This document shows positions 26,181 to 34,505 of a stretch of DNA of 64,000 bases, piece after piece; within the stretch, counting starts at the first letter, position 1; every line of letters starts with the position of its first letter. The position numbers were made by a program, and so were the translations under genes. Location: the NCBI RefSeq assembly GCF_900114215.1, contig NZ_FOSG01000004.1:186001-250000 (forward strand), written 5' to 3'. Below the pieces are notes generated by a model. The model was not told where the DNA came from and did not search any database. It worked only from the letters and a program-made list of their open reading frames with translations. Source of the DNA: Streptomyces mangrovi. Its GTDB lineage: Bacteria > Actinomycetota > Actinomycetes > Streptomycetales > Streptomycetaceae.

Positions 26181-26945
26181 ATGAACCGTTCGCAGATCCG
26201 CCCCCTCCCGGAGGTCAGGGTCGAGGTCCGGGGCGAGGTGCCCGGGGACGCGGCCGAGTACGCGCGGACCAAGGTGCTGGCGGCCCTGGGCAAGGTCGGG
26301 GAGCCGGTCCTGGGCACCAGGGTGAAGCTGAGCCAGGCGGGCGCCTCCGTGCGGCACCCGGCGCACGCCCAGGTGAACGTGGACGTCAACGGCCGCCCGG
26401 TGCGGGCCCACGTCGCCGCCGACACCATGCCCGAGGCGATCGACCTGCTGCGCGACCGGCTGGCGGGCCGGCTGTCCCGCGTCCACCGCCGCGGACACCA
26501 CGGCGGCGGGCCGCGCCCCGGCTCGCGCATCGGGCAGGGACGCCGTGTCGTGCGCCGCCGCGCCCACGGCCCCGCCCGGATGACCCCCGCCCAGGCGGTG
26601 TACCGGATGGAGGCCCTGGGGTATGGCTTCCACCTGTTCACCGACGCCGCCTCGGGCGTGGACAGCGTGGTCTACCGGGACGCGGAGGGCGGCCACCGGC
26701 TGGCCCGCGCCCGCGGGGACGCTTCCGCGCCGGCGCCGTCGGACCTCCCGCCGACCGCTCCGCCGGCCGTTCCGCTGGGGGTCAGCGGGATCCCGGCGCC
26801 CCGAATGGGGGTCGAGGAGGCGGTGTGGCGGCTGGAGGCGACCGGCCTGCCGTTCGTGTTCTTCGTCGACACCGCCACCGAGCGCGGAGCCCTGCTCCAC
26901 CGCCGCCGCGACGGCCTCCACGGGCTGGTCACCCCGGCCGAGTGA
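26181..26945 (+). CDS. Ribosome hibernation/sigma-54 modulation-like protein
   Basis: The 254-residue protein begins with a basic domain (VRVEVRGEVPGDAAEYARTK... NVDVNGRPVRAHVAADTMPE) that resembles the HPF/RaiA N-terminal fold. It continues with two copies of a C-terminal S30EA-like module (MTPAQAVYRMEALGYGFHLF and GVEEAVWRLEATGLPFVFFV). Ordinary long HPF has one C-terminal module; two copies suggest an intramolecular pairing. It probably stabilises idle ribosomes in stress or stationary phase, consistent with the starvation-linked hydrogenase upstream. It is distinct from housekeeping hpf beside secA. Confidence 0.8.
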   Translation: MNRSQIRPLPEVRVEVRGEVPGDAAEYARTKVLAALGKVGEPVLGTRVKLSQAGASVRHPAHAQVNVDVNGRPVRAHVAADTMPEAIDLLRDRLAGRLSRVHRRGHHGGGPRPGSRIGQGRRVVRRRAHGPARMTPAQAVYRMEALGYGFHLFTDAASGVDSVVYRDAEGGHRLARARGDASAPAPSDLPPTAPPAVPLGVSGIPAPRMGVEEAVWRLEATGLPFVFFVDTATERGALLHRRRDGLHGLVTPAE

Positions 26946-26968
26946 CCCGGCGTCCGCCGGCCGGTGAG

Positions 26969-27002
26969 CCGGGTGGGGGCGGCCCGGGCCGCCCCCACCC
27001 GG
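26969..27002. terminator. Bidirectional terminator hairpin
   Basis: Bases 26969-26984 and 26987-27002 form a perfect 16-bp inverted repeat (essentially a complete palindrome) between convergent genes, so it can serve both. Confidence 0.8.
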
Positions 27003-27023
27003 ACGCGTGCCGACGACCGCAGG

Positions 27024-28022
27024 TCACGGGGAGGCCGGGCCGAGGGCGTCCAGAGCCGCCTCCAGATGCGGTGCCACGCGCCGTCGCACCCAGGCGCGGT
27101 GTCCGGCGGAGCAGCGGCGCGGCTCCACCTCCACCAGCATGATCAGGTAGAGGTAGCAGCGGTACAGCGCCATTCGTGTGCGGGCCGCGGCGTCGAAGGC
27201 GGTGCGGCCGCCGCCGGAGGCGTACCCCGCCAGGAACGCCGGATCGTCCTTGATGTCGCCGAGCAGCGCCGGCGAGGCGAAGTCCGCCAGAGGGTCCCCC
27301 CAGAACATCCGCTCGCCGTCGATGATCCCGCCGATGGTCCGGGCGCCCGGAGCGCCCTCCAGCAGCACGTTGCCCTGCCAGAGGTCGAAGTGGACCAGGG
27401 CGGGGACCGTCACCTCCTCCAGGGCGGGCGAGGCCGCGCGGACCCGGCGGCGTATCAGGTCCGCGGGCCGCGGCAGCCAGGCGCCGTGCCGTCCGGCCTC
27501 GTCGAGCACGGTGTCCAGCATGGCCGTGAAGGCCGGCCGCCATGCCGGGGAGAGGGGCGCCACCGACTCGGAGGGGTAGCCGAAGGCGGGCCCGCTCACG
27601 GTGTGCAGCCGTGCCACCAGACGGCCGAGCTCCCCGCGCAGCCGGGACCGCTCGCCGTCCCCCGGGCTCTCCGACGCCGCGTCCCAGGGGATGCCGGGAC
27701 GGGCGGACATCAGCAGGAACGGCCCGGGGCCCGTGCCGCCGTCGTGGCCCTCGTACACCACCTCCGGTACCGGAACCCCGCCCGCGCGGGCGGCCGCACG
27801 GTAGAACACGGCCTCGCCGTGCAGGATGCCCCGCTCGTACCGCAGGCAGGGGGCCGTGGCGGGCGGCGGTATCTTCAGTACCAGGTCCTGTCCGTCGGCC
27901 GCCGTGATCCGGTGGACCGAGTTGTACGTGCCACCGGACAGAGGGACGCAGCGCACCACCCGCCCGGCCGGGGCGCCCGCCGCCTCCAGCATCCTCCGGA
28001 CGGTTTCCCCGCTCATGGACAT
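27024..28022 (-). CDS. Aminoglycoside phosphotransferase-fold kinase (APH family)
   Basis: The protein has 332 residues. The N-lobe has PLSGGTYNSVHRI and LVLKIPPP (ATP-binding Lys). The C-lobe has VHFDLWQGNVLLEG, where the Asp of HxD is catalytic, and GGIIDGERMFWGDP with the Mg-binding Asp. The family phosphorylates small molecules; choline, homoserine or antibiotic substrates are possible. The ATG at 28022 was chosen; an ATG two codons further in is equally placed relative to AGAGGGGG. Confidence 0.8.
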   Translation of the reverse strand: MSMSGETVRRMLEAAGAPAGRVVRCVPLSGGTYNSVHRITAADGQDLVLKIPPPATAPCLRYERGILHGEAVFYRAAARAGGVPVPEVVYEGHDGGTGPGPFLLMSARPGIPWDAASESPGDGERSRLRGELGRLVARLHTVSGPAFGYPSESVAPLSPAWRPAFTAMLDTVLDEAGRHGAWLPRPADLIRRRVRAASPALEEVTVPALVHFDLWQGNVLLEGAPGARTIGGIIDGERMFWGDPLADFASPALLGDIKDDPAFLAGYASGGGRTAFDAAARTRMALYRCYLYLIMLVEVEPRRCSAGHRAWVRRRVAPHLEAALDALGPASP

Positions 28023-28167
28023 CGCCCCCTCTGGGGGCGCCGGACGCGACCCCGTACGAACCGGCGGTTCCACCCCCACCGGTGGTGAGAGCGCTCCCGA
28101 GCGTATCCGGACCCGGGCTCCGGCGGGTCGCCCAGGCGTACGGGTGCGCGGTGCCTACCGTCGCGGT

Positions 28168-28605
28168 ATGCCCCTCATCCGGATCGAGCGCCGCACCCAC
28201 CTTCCGGCAGAAGAGGCGTGGCGCCGGCTGACCACCTGGGAGAACCACGCCCGCCACGTCCCGTTCACCGCGATCACGGTCACCACCGCGCCGCCCACCG
28301 GCGTCGGCACGCGCTTCACGGCGCGTACGGGCACCGGGCGCGCCGGGTTCGACGACCCCATGGAGGTCGTGCGCTGGGAGCCGCCCACCGCAGACCGTCC
28401 CGGCCGCTGCCGTGTGGAGAAGCGGGGGAGGGCCGTGCTCGGCTGGGCCGAGGCGGAGGTGGTCCCCGCCGACGGGGGATCACTGGCCGTCTGGAGCGAG
28501 GAGGTGCGGGTGCGGGGGCTGCCGCGCCTGCTGGACCCCCCGACGGCCTGGGCGGCCCGTCTGCTGTTCGGCCGGGTGGTCACGGGGCTGCTGAAGGAGC
28601 GGTGA
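28168..28605 (+). CDS. SRPBCC-family small protein
   Basis: The 145-residue protein (MPLIRIERRTHLPAEEAWRR) shows the START/Bet-v-1-like pattern: WENHARHVPFTAITV, GTRFTARTG, MEVVRWEPPT, and the C-terminal helix PTAWAARLLFGRVVTGLL. It probably binds a lipid or aromatic ligand. Neighbours give no clue. Transcribed alone and divergently from the kinase. Confidence 0.75.
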   Translation: MPLIRIERRTHLPAEEAWRRLTTWENHARHVPFTAITVTTAPPTGVGTRFTARTGTGRAGFDDPMEVVRWEPPTADRPGRCRVEKRGRAVLGWAEAEVVPADGGSLAVWSEEVRVRGLPRLLDPPTAWAARLLFGRVVTGLLKER

Positions 28606-28654
28606 CCGCCGCGTCCCGGCCGGTCCGCAGGCGGCCCCGCCGGGACGCGGCGGC

Positions 28655-29413
28655 TCACACCTTCCGCACGGCCACGCCGGCCGCGGCCAGCGCGCCGGTC
28701 TCCTCCTCGGGGGCGCCCTCCTCCGTCACCACCGCGTCGAGTGCCGAGGCCGGCGCGACGGAGGCGAGGGCGGTGCGGGAGAACTTGGCCGCGTCGGCGA
28801 CCGCGATCACCCGGCGGGCCGAGGCGATCGCGGCGCGCTTGACGGCGGCGTCGGCCAGGTCGTACGCGGTCAGCCCGTCCGCCGCGTTCAGTCCGCAGCA
28901 GCCGATGACGGCGGTGTCGAAGCGCAGCGCGGCCAGGGAGGCCTCGGTCAGCGGGCCGGTCAGCGCCAGCTCGCCCGGGCGTGGCTCCCCGCCGGGCAGC
29001 AGCAGCTTCAGCTGGGGGGCGCCGGTGAGGGCGTTGGCGGCGTGCAGGGACAGCGGCATGACCGTCAGCCGGCGGTCGGCCAGGGAGCGGGCCACCTCCA
29101 GGCAGGTCGTGCCGCTGTCGAGGACGACCGACTCGCCGTCGGCGAGCAGGGAGGCCGCCTCGGCGGCGATCCGCCGCTTGGCGTCCGGCCGCTCCAGCTC
29201 CCGCAGCCCGAACGGCGGCTCCTCGCCGCGCAGCAGCAGGCTGCTGGCCCCGCCGCGGTAGCGCTCCAGGACCCCCTGGTCCGCCAGGACCTCCAGGTCG
29301 CGCCGGATGGTCATCTCCGAGGCACCGGTGAGCCCGGCCAGCTCCGCCACGCTCAACCGCCCGGCCTCGCGTACGGCCTCGGTGATCCGTCTCAGTCGTT
29401 CCGCACTCGCCAC
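28655..29413 (-). CDS. DeoR-family transcriptional regulator
   Basis: The protein has 252 residues from a GTG at 29413 (VASAERLRRITEAV). The N-terminal winged helix includes LSVAELAGLTGASEMTIRRDL, and the C-terminal sugar-phosphate-sensing domain includes VVLDSGTTCLEVARSL and GCCGLNAADGLTAYDLADAAVK. It is divergent from an MFS exporter gene, and the AT-rich spacer carries inverted repeats, so it likely controls that exporter and itself. No good ribosome site precedes the GTG, so a leaderless transcript is possible. Confidence 0.85.
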   Translation of the reverse strand: MASAERLRRITEAVREAGRLSVAELAGLTGASEMTIRRDLEVLADQGVLERYRGGASSLLLRGEEPPFGLRELERPDAKRRIAAEAASLLADGESVVLDSGTTCLEVARSLADRRLTVMPLSLHAANALTGAPQLKLLLPGGEPRPGELALTGPLTEASLAALRFDTAVIGCCGLNAADGLTAYDLADAAVKRAAIASARRVIAVADAAKFSRTALASVAPASALDAVVTEEGAPEEETGALAAAGVAVRKV

Positions 29414-29420
29414 GCCGAAA

Positions 29421-29471
29421 ATTGAACACAAGTTGTGTGTGAAATTCAATCTATCGAACAGCAAGCCTGTT
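29421..29471. promoter_or_regulatory. Probable DeoR operators in the regulator/transporter spacer
   Basis: Bases 29421-29450 begin ATTGAACACA and end TGAAATTCAAT, with ATTGAA...TTCAAT arms. Bases 29457-29471 contain AACAG-N5-CTGTT. This spacer is far more A/T-rich than its surroundings, fitting a promoter with overlapping repressor sites. Confidence 0.6.
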
Positions 29472-29487
29472 TGTTAAATTCTGGAAC

Positions 29488-30759
29488 ATGGAGAGAAAGC
29501 TGCGGCTCGCACGGCTGGCCACCTTCGCCTACTTCGGCCTCAACGGCTTTCTGATGGGCATCTGGGTCGTCCACATCCCGGTGGTGGAGGACCGCGCGGG
29601 GATCAGCCACGCCGTCCTGGGCTGGCTGCTGCTCCTGCTCGGAGGCGGAGCCTTCGCGGGCATGCGGCTGACCGGGCCGCTGGCCGACCGCTTCGGCGCC
29701 CGCGCGGTGGTGCCGCTGAGCGCGGTGCTGTGCAGCGTGTCCCTGGTGCTGCCCGGACTGGCCGAGGGGGCCTGGAGCCTGGGCGCGGCCCTGCTGGTGT
29801 TCGGCTTCGGCAACGGCTGCCTGGACGTCGCCATGAACACCCACGCCGTCCAGGTGGAGCGCGGCTACCGGCGGCCCGTCATGTCCGCCTTCCACGCGGT
29901 GTTCTCCGTCGGAGGAGTGCTCGCGGCCCTGGTCGGTGCCCGGACCCTCAGCTGGGGCTGGAGCGCCGCCGTGACTCTTGCCGGAATGGGCGCCGTCGGG
30001 CTCCTGGCCGCCGTCCTGGCCGCCCCCGCGCTGCTGCGCCCCGAGTCCACCGTGTCCACCGTGTCCGCAGGTCCCGCGGAGGAGGGCCCGAAGTCGTCCA
30101 CCGGAACCGGAACCGGAACCGGGGCCGGGACCGGGCGGGGGACGCCCGCGCGGATCTGGGCGCTGGCCGCCCTCGCGCTGATGCTGATGCTCGCCGAGGG
30201 CGTCGCCAATGACTGGAGCGTGCTCGCCCTGGAGGACGTCCTGGGCGCGCCCGCGGCCACGGCGGCCCTCGCCTACGGGGCCTTCGCCACCGCCATGACC
30301 GTCGGACGCCTGCTCACCGACCGGGTGGCCGCGCGCTTCGGCCCGGTCGCGATCGTCCGCTACGGCGCCCTCCTGGCCGCGGTGGGCCTGTCGGCGGTGG
30401 TGGTCTCCCCCTGGATCCCCCTGGCCCTGGCCGGCTGGACCGTCTTCGGCATGGGGCTGTCCGGCTGTGTGCCCCAACTGTTCAGCGCCGCGGGCCACGC
30501 CGACCCGGAAGCCGCCGGGGCCAACGTCTCGCGGGTGGCGGGGCTCGGTTACCTCGGCATGCTCGCCGGGCCGGCCGTCATCGGGCCGCTCACCCATCTC
30601 GTGCCGCTGAACGTCGCCTTCCTGCTGCCCGTGGCCCTGTGCGCCGTGGCGGCCGGGGCCGCCGGGATCCTGCGGGCCGAGCCCGGGGCCGCCGCCGGGG
30701 GAGCCGAGCCCGCCCGGGAACGGGCGGAGATCCCCGAGGCCGCCGGGGCGTCCGACTGA
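29488..30759 (+). CDS. MFS transporter, sugar/drug exporter type
   Basis: The protein has 423 residues with about 12 hydrophobic segments split by a cytoplasmic loop near residue 200. It begins LRLARLATFAYFGLNGFLMGIW and has FGNGCLDVAMNTHAVQVER and a second-half VGRLLTDRVAARFG motif. The central loop contains a Thr-Gly repeat (TGTGTGTGAGTG) from 6-bp DNA units. A divergent DeoR regulator suggests that a phosphorylated sugar signal controls it. The substrate is unknown. Confidence 0.85.
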   Translation: MERKLRLARLATFAYFGLNGFLMGIWVVHIPVVEDRAGISHAVLGWLLLLLGGGAFAGMRLTGPLADRFGARAVVPLSAVLCSVSLVLPGLAEGAWSLGAALLVFGFGNGCLDVAMNTHAVQVERGYRRPVMSAFHAVFSVGGVLAALVGARTLSWGWSAAVTLAGMGAVGLLAAVLAAPALLRPESTVSTVSAGPAEEGPKSSTGTGTGTGAGTGRGTPARIWALAALALMLMLAEGVANDWSVLALEDVLGAPAATAALAYGAFATAMTVGRLLTDRVAARFGPVAIVRYGALLAAVGLSAVVVSPWIPLALAGWTVFGMGLSGCVPQLFSAAGHADPEAAGANVSRVAGLGYLGMLAGPAVIGPLTHLVPLNVAFLLPVALCAVAAGAAGILRAEPGAAAGGAEPARERAEIPEAAGASD

Positions 30760-30894
30760 CGGCCGCCCCGGACTCCCCCGGATTCCCGGGAAGTGACCCG
30801 CGCCATTCCCGGTGGCGCGGCGGGCGTGGATGATGAGGGCGTCCCCGCCGGCCGCAGGGCCGGACAGCCCTCGTCGTCCGGGAGTCGGTCCGCC

Positions 30895-31035
30895 ATGGCA
30901 GAACATGTGCACGTTCGCCTCAACCACGGGCTGGAGGTGTCCGAGGAAGGCGAGCTGATCGAACTGTCCCGCTGCCGGTGCGGAGCCACCTGGAGCAGGG
31001 CCTACCGGGTGGACGAGGGCGAGCCCGAGCGGTGA
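30895..31035 (+). CDS. 46-residue hypothetical protein with CxC
   Basis: The frame MAEHVHVRLNHGLEVSEEGE... ends RVDEGEPER and carries ELSRCRCGATWSRAY. The two Cys could bind a metal in a dimer. GGGAG lies about 13 bases upstream. An upstream in-frame ATG (30793) would add 34 low-complexity residues and is less likely. Function is unknown. Confidence 0.5.
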   Translation: MAEHVHVRLNHGLEVSEEGELIELSRCRCGATWSRAYRVDEGEPER

Positions 31036-31050
31036 TGCGGCCGGGTGGCC

Positions 31051-31395
31051 TCAGCCGTCCTTGAGGGGGTCGTGCCCCCAGTTCATCAGGGAGTGCCGCC
31101 AGGTGGTGTCGGTGACGTCGCCCGACGGACGCTGGGCCAGGTGCCGCTTGATGTAACCGTTGACCTTGCGCATGTGGGCCACGTCGTCCTCACCGAGGTC
31201 GGACTTCGACGTCCGCAGCAGCTCGACGATGCGGCGGCCGGAGGCGTGTCCGGTGCTCTCCCCGCCGCCTCGGTGCTGCCCGGCCGCCTTGGACTCGTCC
31301 CGCTCCAGCCAGTCCTGGAGCTGCCCCGGCGTGAGGTTGACCAGTTTCCCGAACTCGGCGACGGTCCCGTCGCGGTCCTCGCGGTGCTCAGTCAT
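31051..31395 (-). CDS. DUF3140 protein
   Basis: The 114-residue protein (FGKLVNLTPGQLQDWLERDES... HMRKVNGYIKRHLAQRP) matches DUF3140, a small family often paired with DUF2945 as here. The start overlaps the DUF2945 stop by 8 bases. Its C-terminal WRHSLMNWGHDPLK is typical. DNA-repair or stress association has been suggested from context only. Confidence 0.85.
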   Translation of the reverse strand: MTEHREDRDGTVAEFGKLVNLTPGQLQDWLERDESKAAGQHRGGGESTGHASGRRIVELLRTSKSDLGEDDVAHMRKVNGYIKRHLAQRPSGDVTDTTWRHSLMNWGHDPLKDG

Positions 31396-31621
31396 CCCCG
31401 GGCTCCTCCTCGCGGAGGGCGCCGGGGCGGTGGACCGCCCGGCCGCCGGACTTCTCGCTGCGGACCTGGTACTGGGGATCGTCGGGGGAGGCGTCCACGG
31501 TGCGCCCGCCGGCCTCGGTACGGGAGGTGATCTCCTTCTCGACCCTGCCGACGGCCTCGCTTCCGTGGCTCTTCCAGGAGACCTTGTCCCCCTTGTGGAA
31601 CTTCCTGTTCTTCTTCGTCAT
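31388..31621 (-). CDS. DUF2945 (hypervirulence-associated TUDOR) protein
   Basis: The 77-residue beta-rich protein MTKKNRKFHKGDKVSWKSHG has KFHKGDKVSWKSHGSEAVGRV, a Tudor-like barrel start, and QYQVRSEKSGGRAVHRP. It is translationally coupled to the DUF3140 gene. Function is unknown. Confidence 0.85.
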   Translation of the reverse strand: MTKKNRKFHKGDKVSWKSHGSEAVGRVEKEITSRTEAGGRTVDASPDDPQYQVRSEKSGGRAVHRPGALREEEPGDD

Positions 31622-31719
31622 CTTCCCCTCCCGCGGGGAGTGGACGGATGAAAAGCCCCGTTCGTCCTCATGGTATCGGTATGACCGTATCCCACCACCG
31701 CGAAGCCGCGGGGCCGTGC

Positions 31720-32420
31720 TCAGCGAGGCCGCCCGTCCCGGCGGCCGGCGGGGGTGTCCAGCCCCTGCGGCAGCCGGGCCACCAGGGACTCCAGCCGGGT
31801 GCGGCGCAGCACGTCGTCCAGATTCCGCCCACCGGCCGACGGAACGCCGAACAGCAGGTTGTCGCGGAGGGTTCCGGACAGGACGGGGCAGTCCTGCTCG
31901 ACGTATCCGATGGCGGCCCGCAGGTCGGACAGCGGCCAGTCACGCACATCCCGGCCGTCGAGCAGAACGCACCCGGAGTCCGGCTCGTGGAAGCGCTCGA
32001 CCAGGGAGAAGACGGTGGTCTTGCCCGTGCCCGAGGGCCCGACGAGGGCCGTCACCCCCCGCGCCGGGACGGTGAAACTCACCCCGCGGTGCACGGGCGG
32101 CAGCCCGGCCCGGCAGGAGAAGCGGACCGCGTCGAGGACCAGCGAGGCCGGCCCCGGGCGATCCGCTGCGGCGGACGCGGGGGACGGGGCGGAGCCGGCA
32201 CCGGCGTGCTCGGCGGGCAGCGACTCCACCTCCCGCACGCGCAGGGCCGCGGCCGAACCCGCCTGGAACCGGCCCACGACGTCGACGAGCTGGTGCACGC
32301 GAGGCCCAGAGAGAAGAGGTAGAGCAGGAAGGCCACGAGCGTGGAGACGTCCGCGGCCCCCGAGGCCACCCGCGCGCCGACCGCCTCCCGCGCCTGCCGG
32401 CGGGCCCGGTCGTCCTGCGG
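31720..32420 (-). pseudogene. ABC transporter remnant (membrane plus ATPase half), truncated and frameshifted
   Basis: From about 32420 down, one frame reads REAVGARVASGAADVSTLVA then FLLYLFSLGL, the end of an exporter membrane domain. A shift at about 32300 moves to a second frame, VHQLVDVVGRFQAGSAAALR. The ATPase part follows: GPSGTGKTTVFSLVERFHEP (Walker A) and GYVEQDCPVLSGTLRDNLLF (Q-loop). It stops after LPQGLDTPAG, before the LSGGQ signature and Walker B. Most of the membrane domain is also missing. This pattern is the D-type exporter of lasso-peptide clusters, and its upstream end joins a lasso leader. Confidence 0.8.
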
Positions 32421-32464
32421 AAGCCGCCGGCCTTGGCGAGGGTGGGACACACGTAAGCGCGCAT
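32402..32464 (-). pseudogene. Lasso-peptide precursor leader, core lost
   Basis: ATG at 32464 starts MRAYVCPTLAKAGGFRRTTG. This fits exactly the lasso leader signature YxxPxLxxxGxFxxxT, with Thr just before the expected cleavage point. The residues after it ([13 protein letters not shown]) have no Asp/Glu at position 7-9 for the ring and overlap, in another frame, the ABC transporter remnant. A deletion has therefore removed the core and everything between precursor and exporter. Confidence 0.65.
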
Positions 32465-32994
32465 GATCGTTTCTTTTCGGTTGTGGTGTGGTGCGCACGC
32501 GGGTGTTCCGCGCGGGCCTCGAAACCGGCCGGAGCGGGAGGCGCCGGCGCCCCCGGAAGGACGGCGGCCTGTCCGCCCACCCGTGTGCGGCCGGTCGTTG
32601 CGAATCCCTCGAAGCCGAACACCACGCCAGAAATGCGAGGACATCACCACAACAGCGCACGGACGCCAGCGGCGGGCGCGTAGGAAACTTCCTATGTGTA
32701 CTTGCGTGAAGGGTTGTGAGCGGTTCTGTGGGATGGACTCGTGGGCCGGTTCGAGCGGTTCCGGCTTCCCGGAGCGAATCGCCGGGCGCCACGCGGGGTG
32801 GTACGGAAAGAGGCCGGGGCGTGCCCGCGAGCGCGGGGCGACGGGGCCGCGGTCGTCCGCACCCGGCCGCCGGGCGGAGCCCCGTGGGCCGCGCTCGCGG
32901 CGGGGCGGCCCGTGCGCGACCCGCGGCGGGCCCGGCGAGTTCCTCCCGCGACCGCGGGCAGCGCGAACCGCCCGGGAACCGGAACCGGAAGAAC
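32465..32994. promoter_or_regulatory. 530-base spacer upstream of the lasso relic, with a palindrome
   Basis: No convincing gene was found. TAGGAA-AC-TTCCTA at 32681-32694 is a perfect 6-bp inverted repeat in a less GC-rich patch and may be an old operator or promoter site. The region 32790-32990 is low-complexity G/C. Confidence 0.35.
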
Positions 32995-33207
32995 CTACCG
33001 CGAGCGGGAGTGGGTCCCCGGATTGATGATCTCGTCCAGCACCTCACGGACCACCGAGAAGGCGACACGGTCGATACCGGCCGCCGTGGGGTCGGCGCCC
33101 CCGCCGGCGCCGGACGGGCTCCCGGTCCCGGCTTCCTTCTCGGCCGCCCAGTCGCGTGCGACCCGGATGCGACGGAGGAGTTCGTCTGCGTCCACGACAT
33201 CAGTCAT
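32995..33207 (-). CDS. 70-residue hypothetical protein
   Basis: The protein MTDVVDADELLRRIRVARDW continues AAEKEAGT, then GIDRVAFSVVREVLDEIINP. It is predicted as two amphipathic helices with a Gly/Ala linker. No family name is known to me. It ends next to the decayed lasso region. Confidence 0.5.
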   Translation of the reverse strand: MTDVVDADELLRRIRVARDWAAEKEAGTGSPSGAGGGADPTAAGIDRVAFSVVREVLDEIINPGTHSRSR

Positions 33208-33457
33208 GGACGGAACCTACCCACGGACCCGGTGCGGCAGCCTTCGCCGGGTGTGTCCGTTCTGCGCCGATCCGCTCCGCGTCGGTCCGGAGTCCCGCGC
33301 GGCAGCCGTGCGCAGGCGTGCGCGCGCGGGTGGGATGACCCGCGAACCTGCTTACTTTTCAAGGTGGTTGGAGGAGCGGGCCGCTGTTCCTGCGATTCGG
33401 GGGTATACGGGATCCGACGGACGGCGGACGGCCGACGACGACCCGTGGGGGTGACCC

Positions 33458-33853
33458 GTGCCCGTGCAGAAGACGAGCGTGCTGGTGCTGGACTGCGCCG
33501 ACCCCGAGGCGCTGGCGGAGTTCTACGCGAACCTCCTGGGCGCCGAGGTGCGCCGGGGCGTGGACCCGGACTTCATCGAGGTGACCGGAGCGGAGGGGAT
33601 CCGCCTGGCGGCCCGGCGGGACCACGGTTTCACACCGCCGAGCTGGCCCCGCCCGGACGACTCGCTCCAGGCGCATCTGCACATCCTGGTTCCGCGGGAC
33701 GGCATGGACGAGGCCGAACGTGAGGCGGTCGGGCACGGGGCGCGTCCGGTCGACACCAAGGACAACGGCGGCCCTCGCGACGTGCGCCTGTACTCCGACC
33801 CGGCCGGGCACACCTTCACGCTGGTGGCACGGGAGGGCCGTACGGCCGACTGA
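33458..33853 (+). CDS. VOC-family (glyoxalase-fold) protein
   Basis: The 131-residue protein starts at GTG after GTGGGGGTGA. The VOC pattern is clear: SVLVLDCADPEALAEFYANL, FIEVTGAEGIRLA, AHLHILVP and LYSDPAGHTFTLVA. The metal-binding His/Glu set is only partly kept (HLHI), so it may be a ligand-binding or resistance protein rather than a lyase. Upstream bases 33340-33440 include an A/T-rich patch that could hold a promoter. Confidence 0.8.
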   Translation: MPVQKTSVLVLDCADPEALAEFYANLLGAEVRRGVDPDFIEVTGAEGIRLAARRDHGFTPPSWPRPDDSLQAHLHILVPRDGMDEAEREAVGHGARPVDTKDNGGPRDVRLYSDPAGHTFTLVAREGRTAD

Positions 33854-33879
33854 CGGGCCGACTGACGGACGGCGGGCCC

Positions 33880-34410
33880 CTACGGCGCGAGGGCCTCGGT
33901 GGTGCGGGTGGCCGAGTCGTAGCTGCGAGCGGCGGTCAGACGGCCCCGCACCGGTCCCCGCAGCCCGGCGGGCAGCAATTCCGGATCCGGCCGGTCCCAG
34001 GCCGGCCGGCGGCTGCGTCCGAGGGTGATGTGCGGAACCCAGCGGCCGGGGGCGTGCAGCGGATTCGTCCCCCCGGCCTCCGGCGAGGCGGCCAGCGCCC
34101 GCCAGACGGCCTCGTGCAGCCGCAGCAACCCCGGGTCCGGCCGCACCGCCCAGGCCAGGACGTGCGTGCGGCCCGCGAAACGCAGCAGTCCGTCCAGACA
34201 CAGCCCCAGCGGCAGGGCGGCCAGGGCCTCGGTCACCTTCTCGCGCGCCGCGTCCGGGAGCGCGCCGGCGGCGGCCAGGGTGAGGTGGGGGCGGTTGGTC
34301 GGATGGGTGTGCGCCTCCTGGCTGGGCATCCCCGCCGCGGCCAGATGGCGCCACGCCCGGCGCACGGCCAGCTCGGCGGCGCCGTCCGGAAGCAACTCCA
34401 CAGTGCGCAC
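33880..34410 (-). CDS. 2'-5' RNA ligase-family (2H phosphoesterase) protein
   Basis: The protein has 176 residues. Two HxT/S-type motifs, RPHLTLAAAG (about residue 41) and VPHITLGRS (about residue 125), are the catalytic histidines of the 2H phosphoesterase fold (ThpR). It probably acts on 2',3'-cyclic phosphate or related RNA ends. Confidence 0.85.
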   Translation of the reverse strand: MRTVELLPDGAAELAVRRAWRHLAAAGMPSQEAHTHPTNRPHLTLAAAGALPDAAREKVTEALAALPLGLCLDGLLRFAGRTHVLAWAVRPDPGLLRLHEAVWRALAASPEAGGTNPLHAPGRWVPHITLGRSRRPAWDRPDPELLPAGLRGPVRGRLTAARSYDSATRTTEALAP

Positions 34411-34505
34411 ACGGGCCAGCCTACGGTGAGGCCGGGGTCATCGCAGTACTGTGCGGTGGACCGCACGGACCGCACGGACGGCCGGGAGTGAGGGGAAAGG
34501 CGCCC

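Noticed and set aside
32402..32464. Functional lasso precursor
   Set aside because: The residues after the leader lack the Asp/Glu needed for the ring and no cyclase or protease genes remain.
32695..33026. Plus-strand frame starting MCTCVKGCERFCGMDSW, looking like a Cys-rich peptide gene
   Set aside because: Four early Cys are suggestive, but the rest is Arg/Gly/Pro low complexity, codon bias is weak, there is no ribosome site, and it overlaps the 70-residue gene on the other strand.
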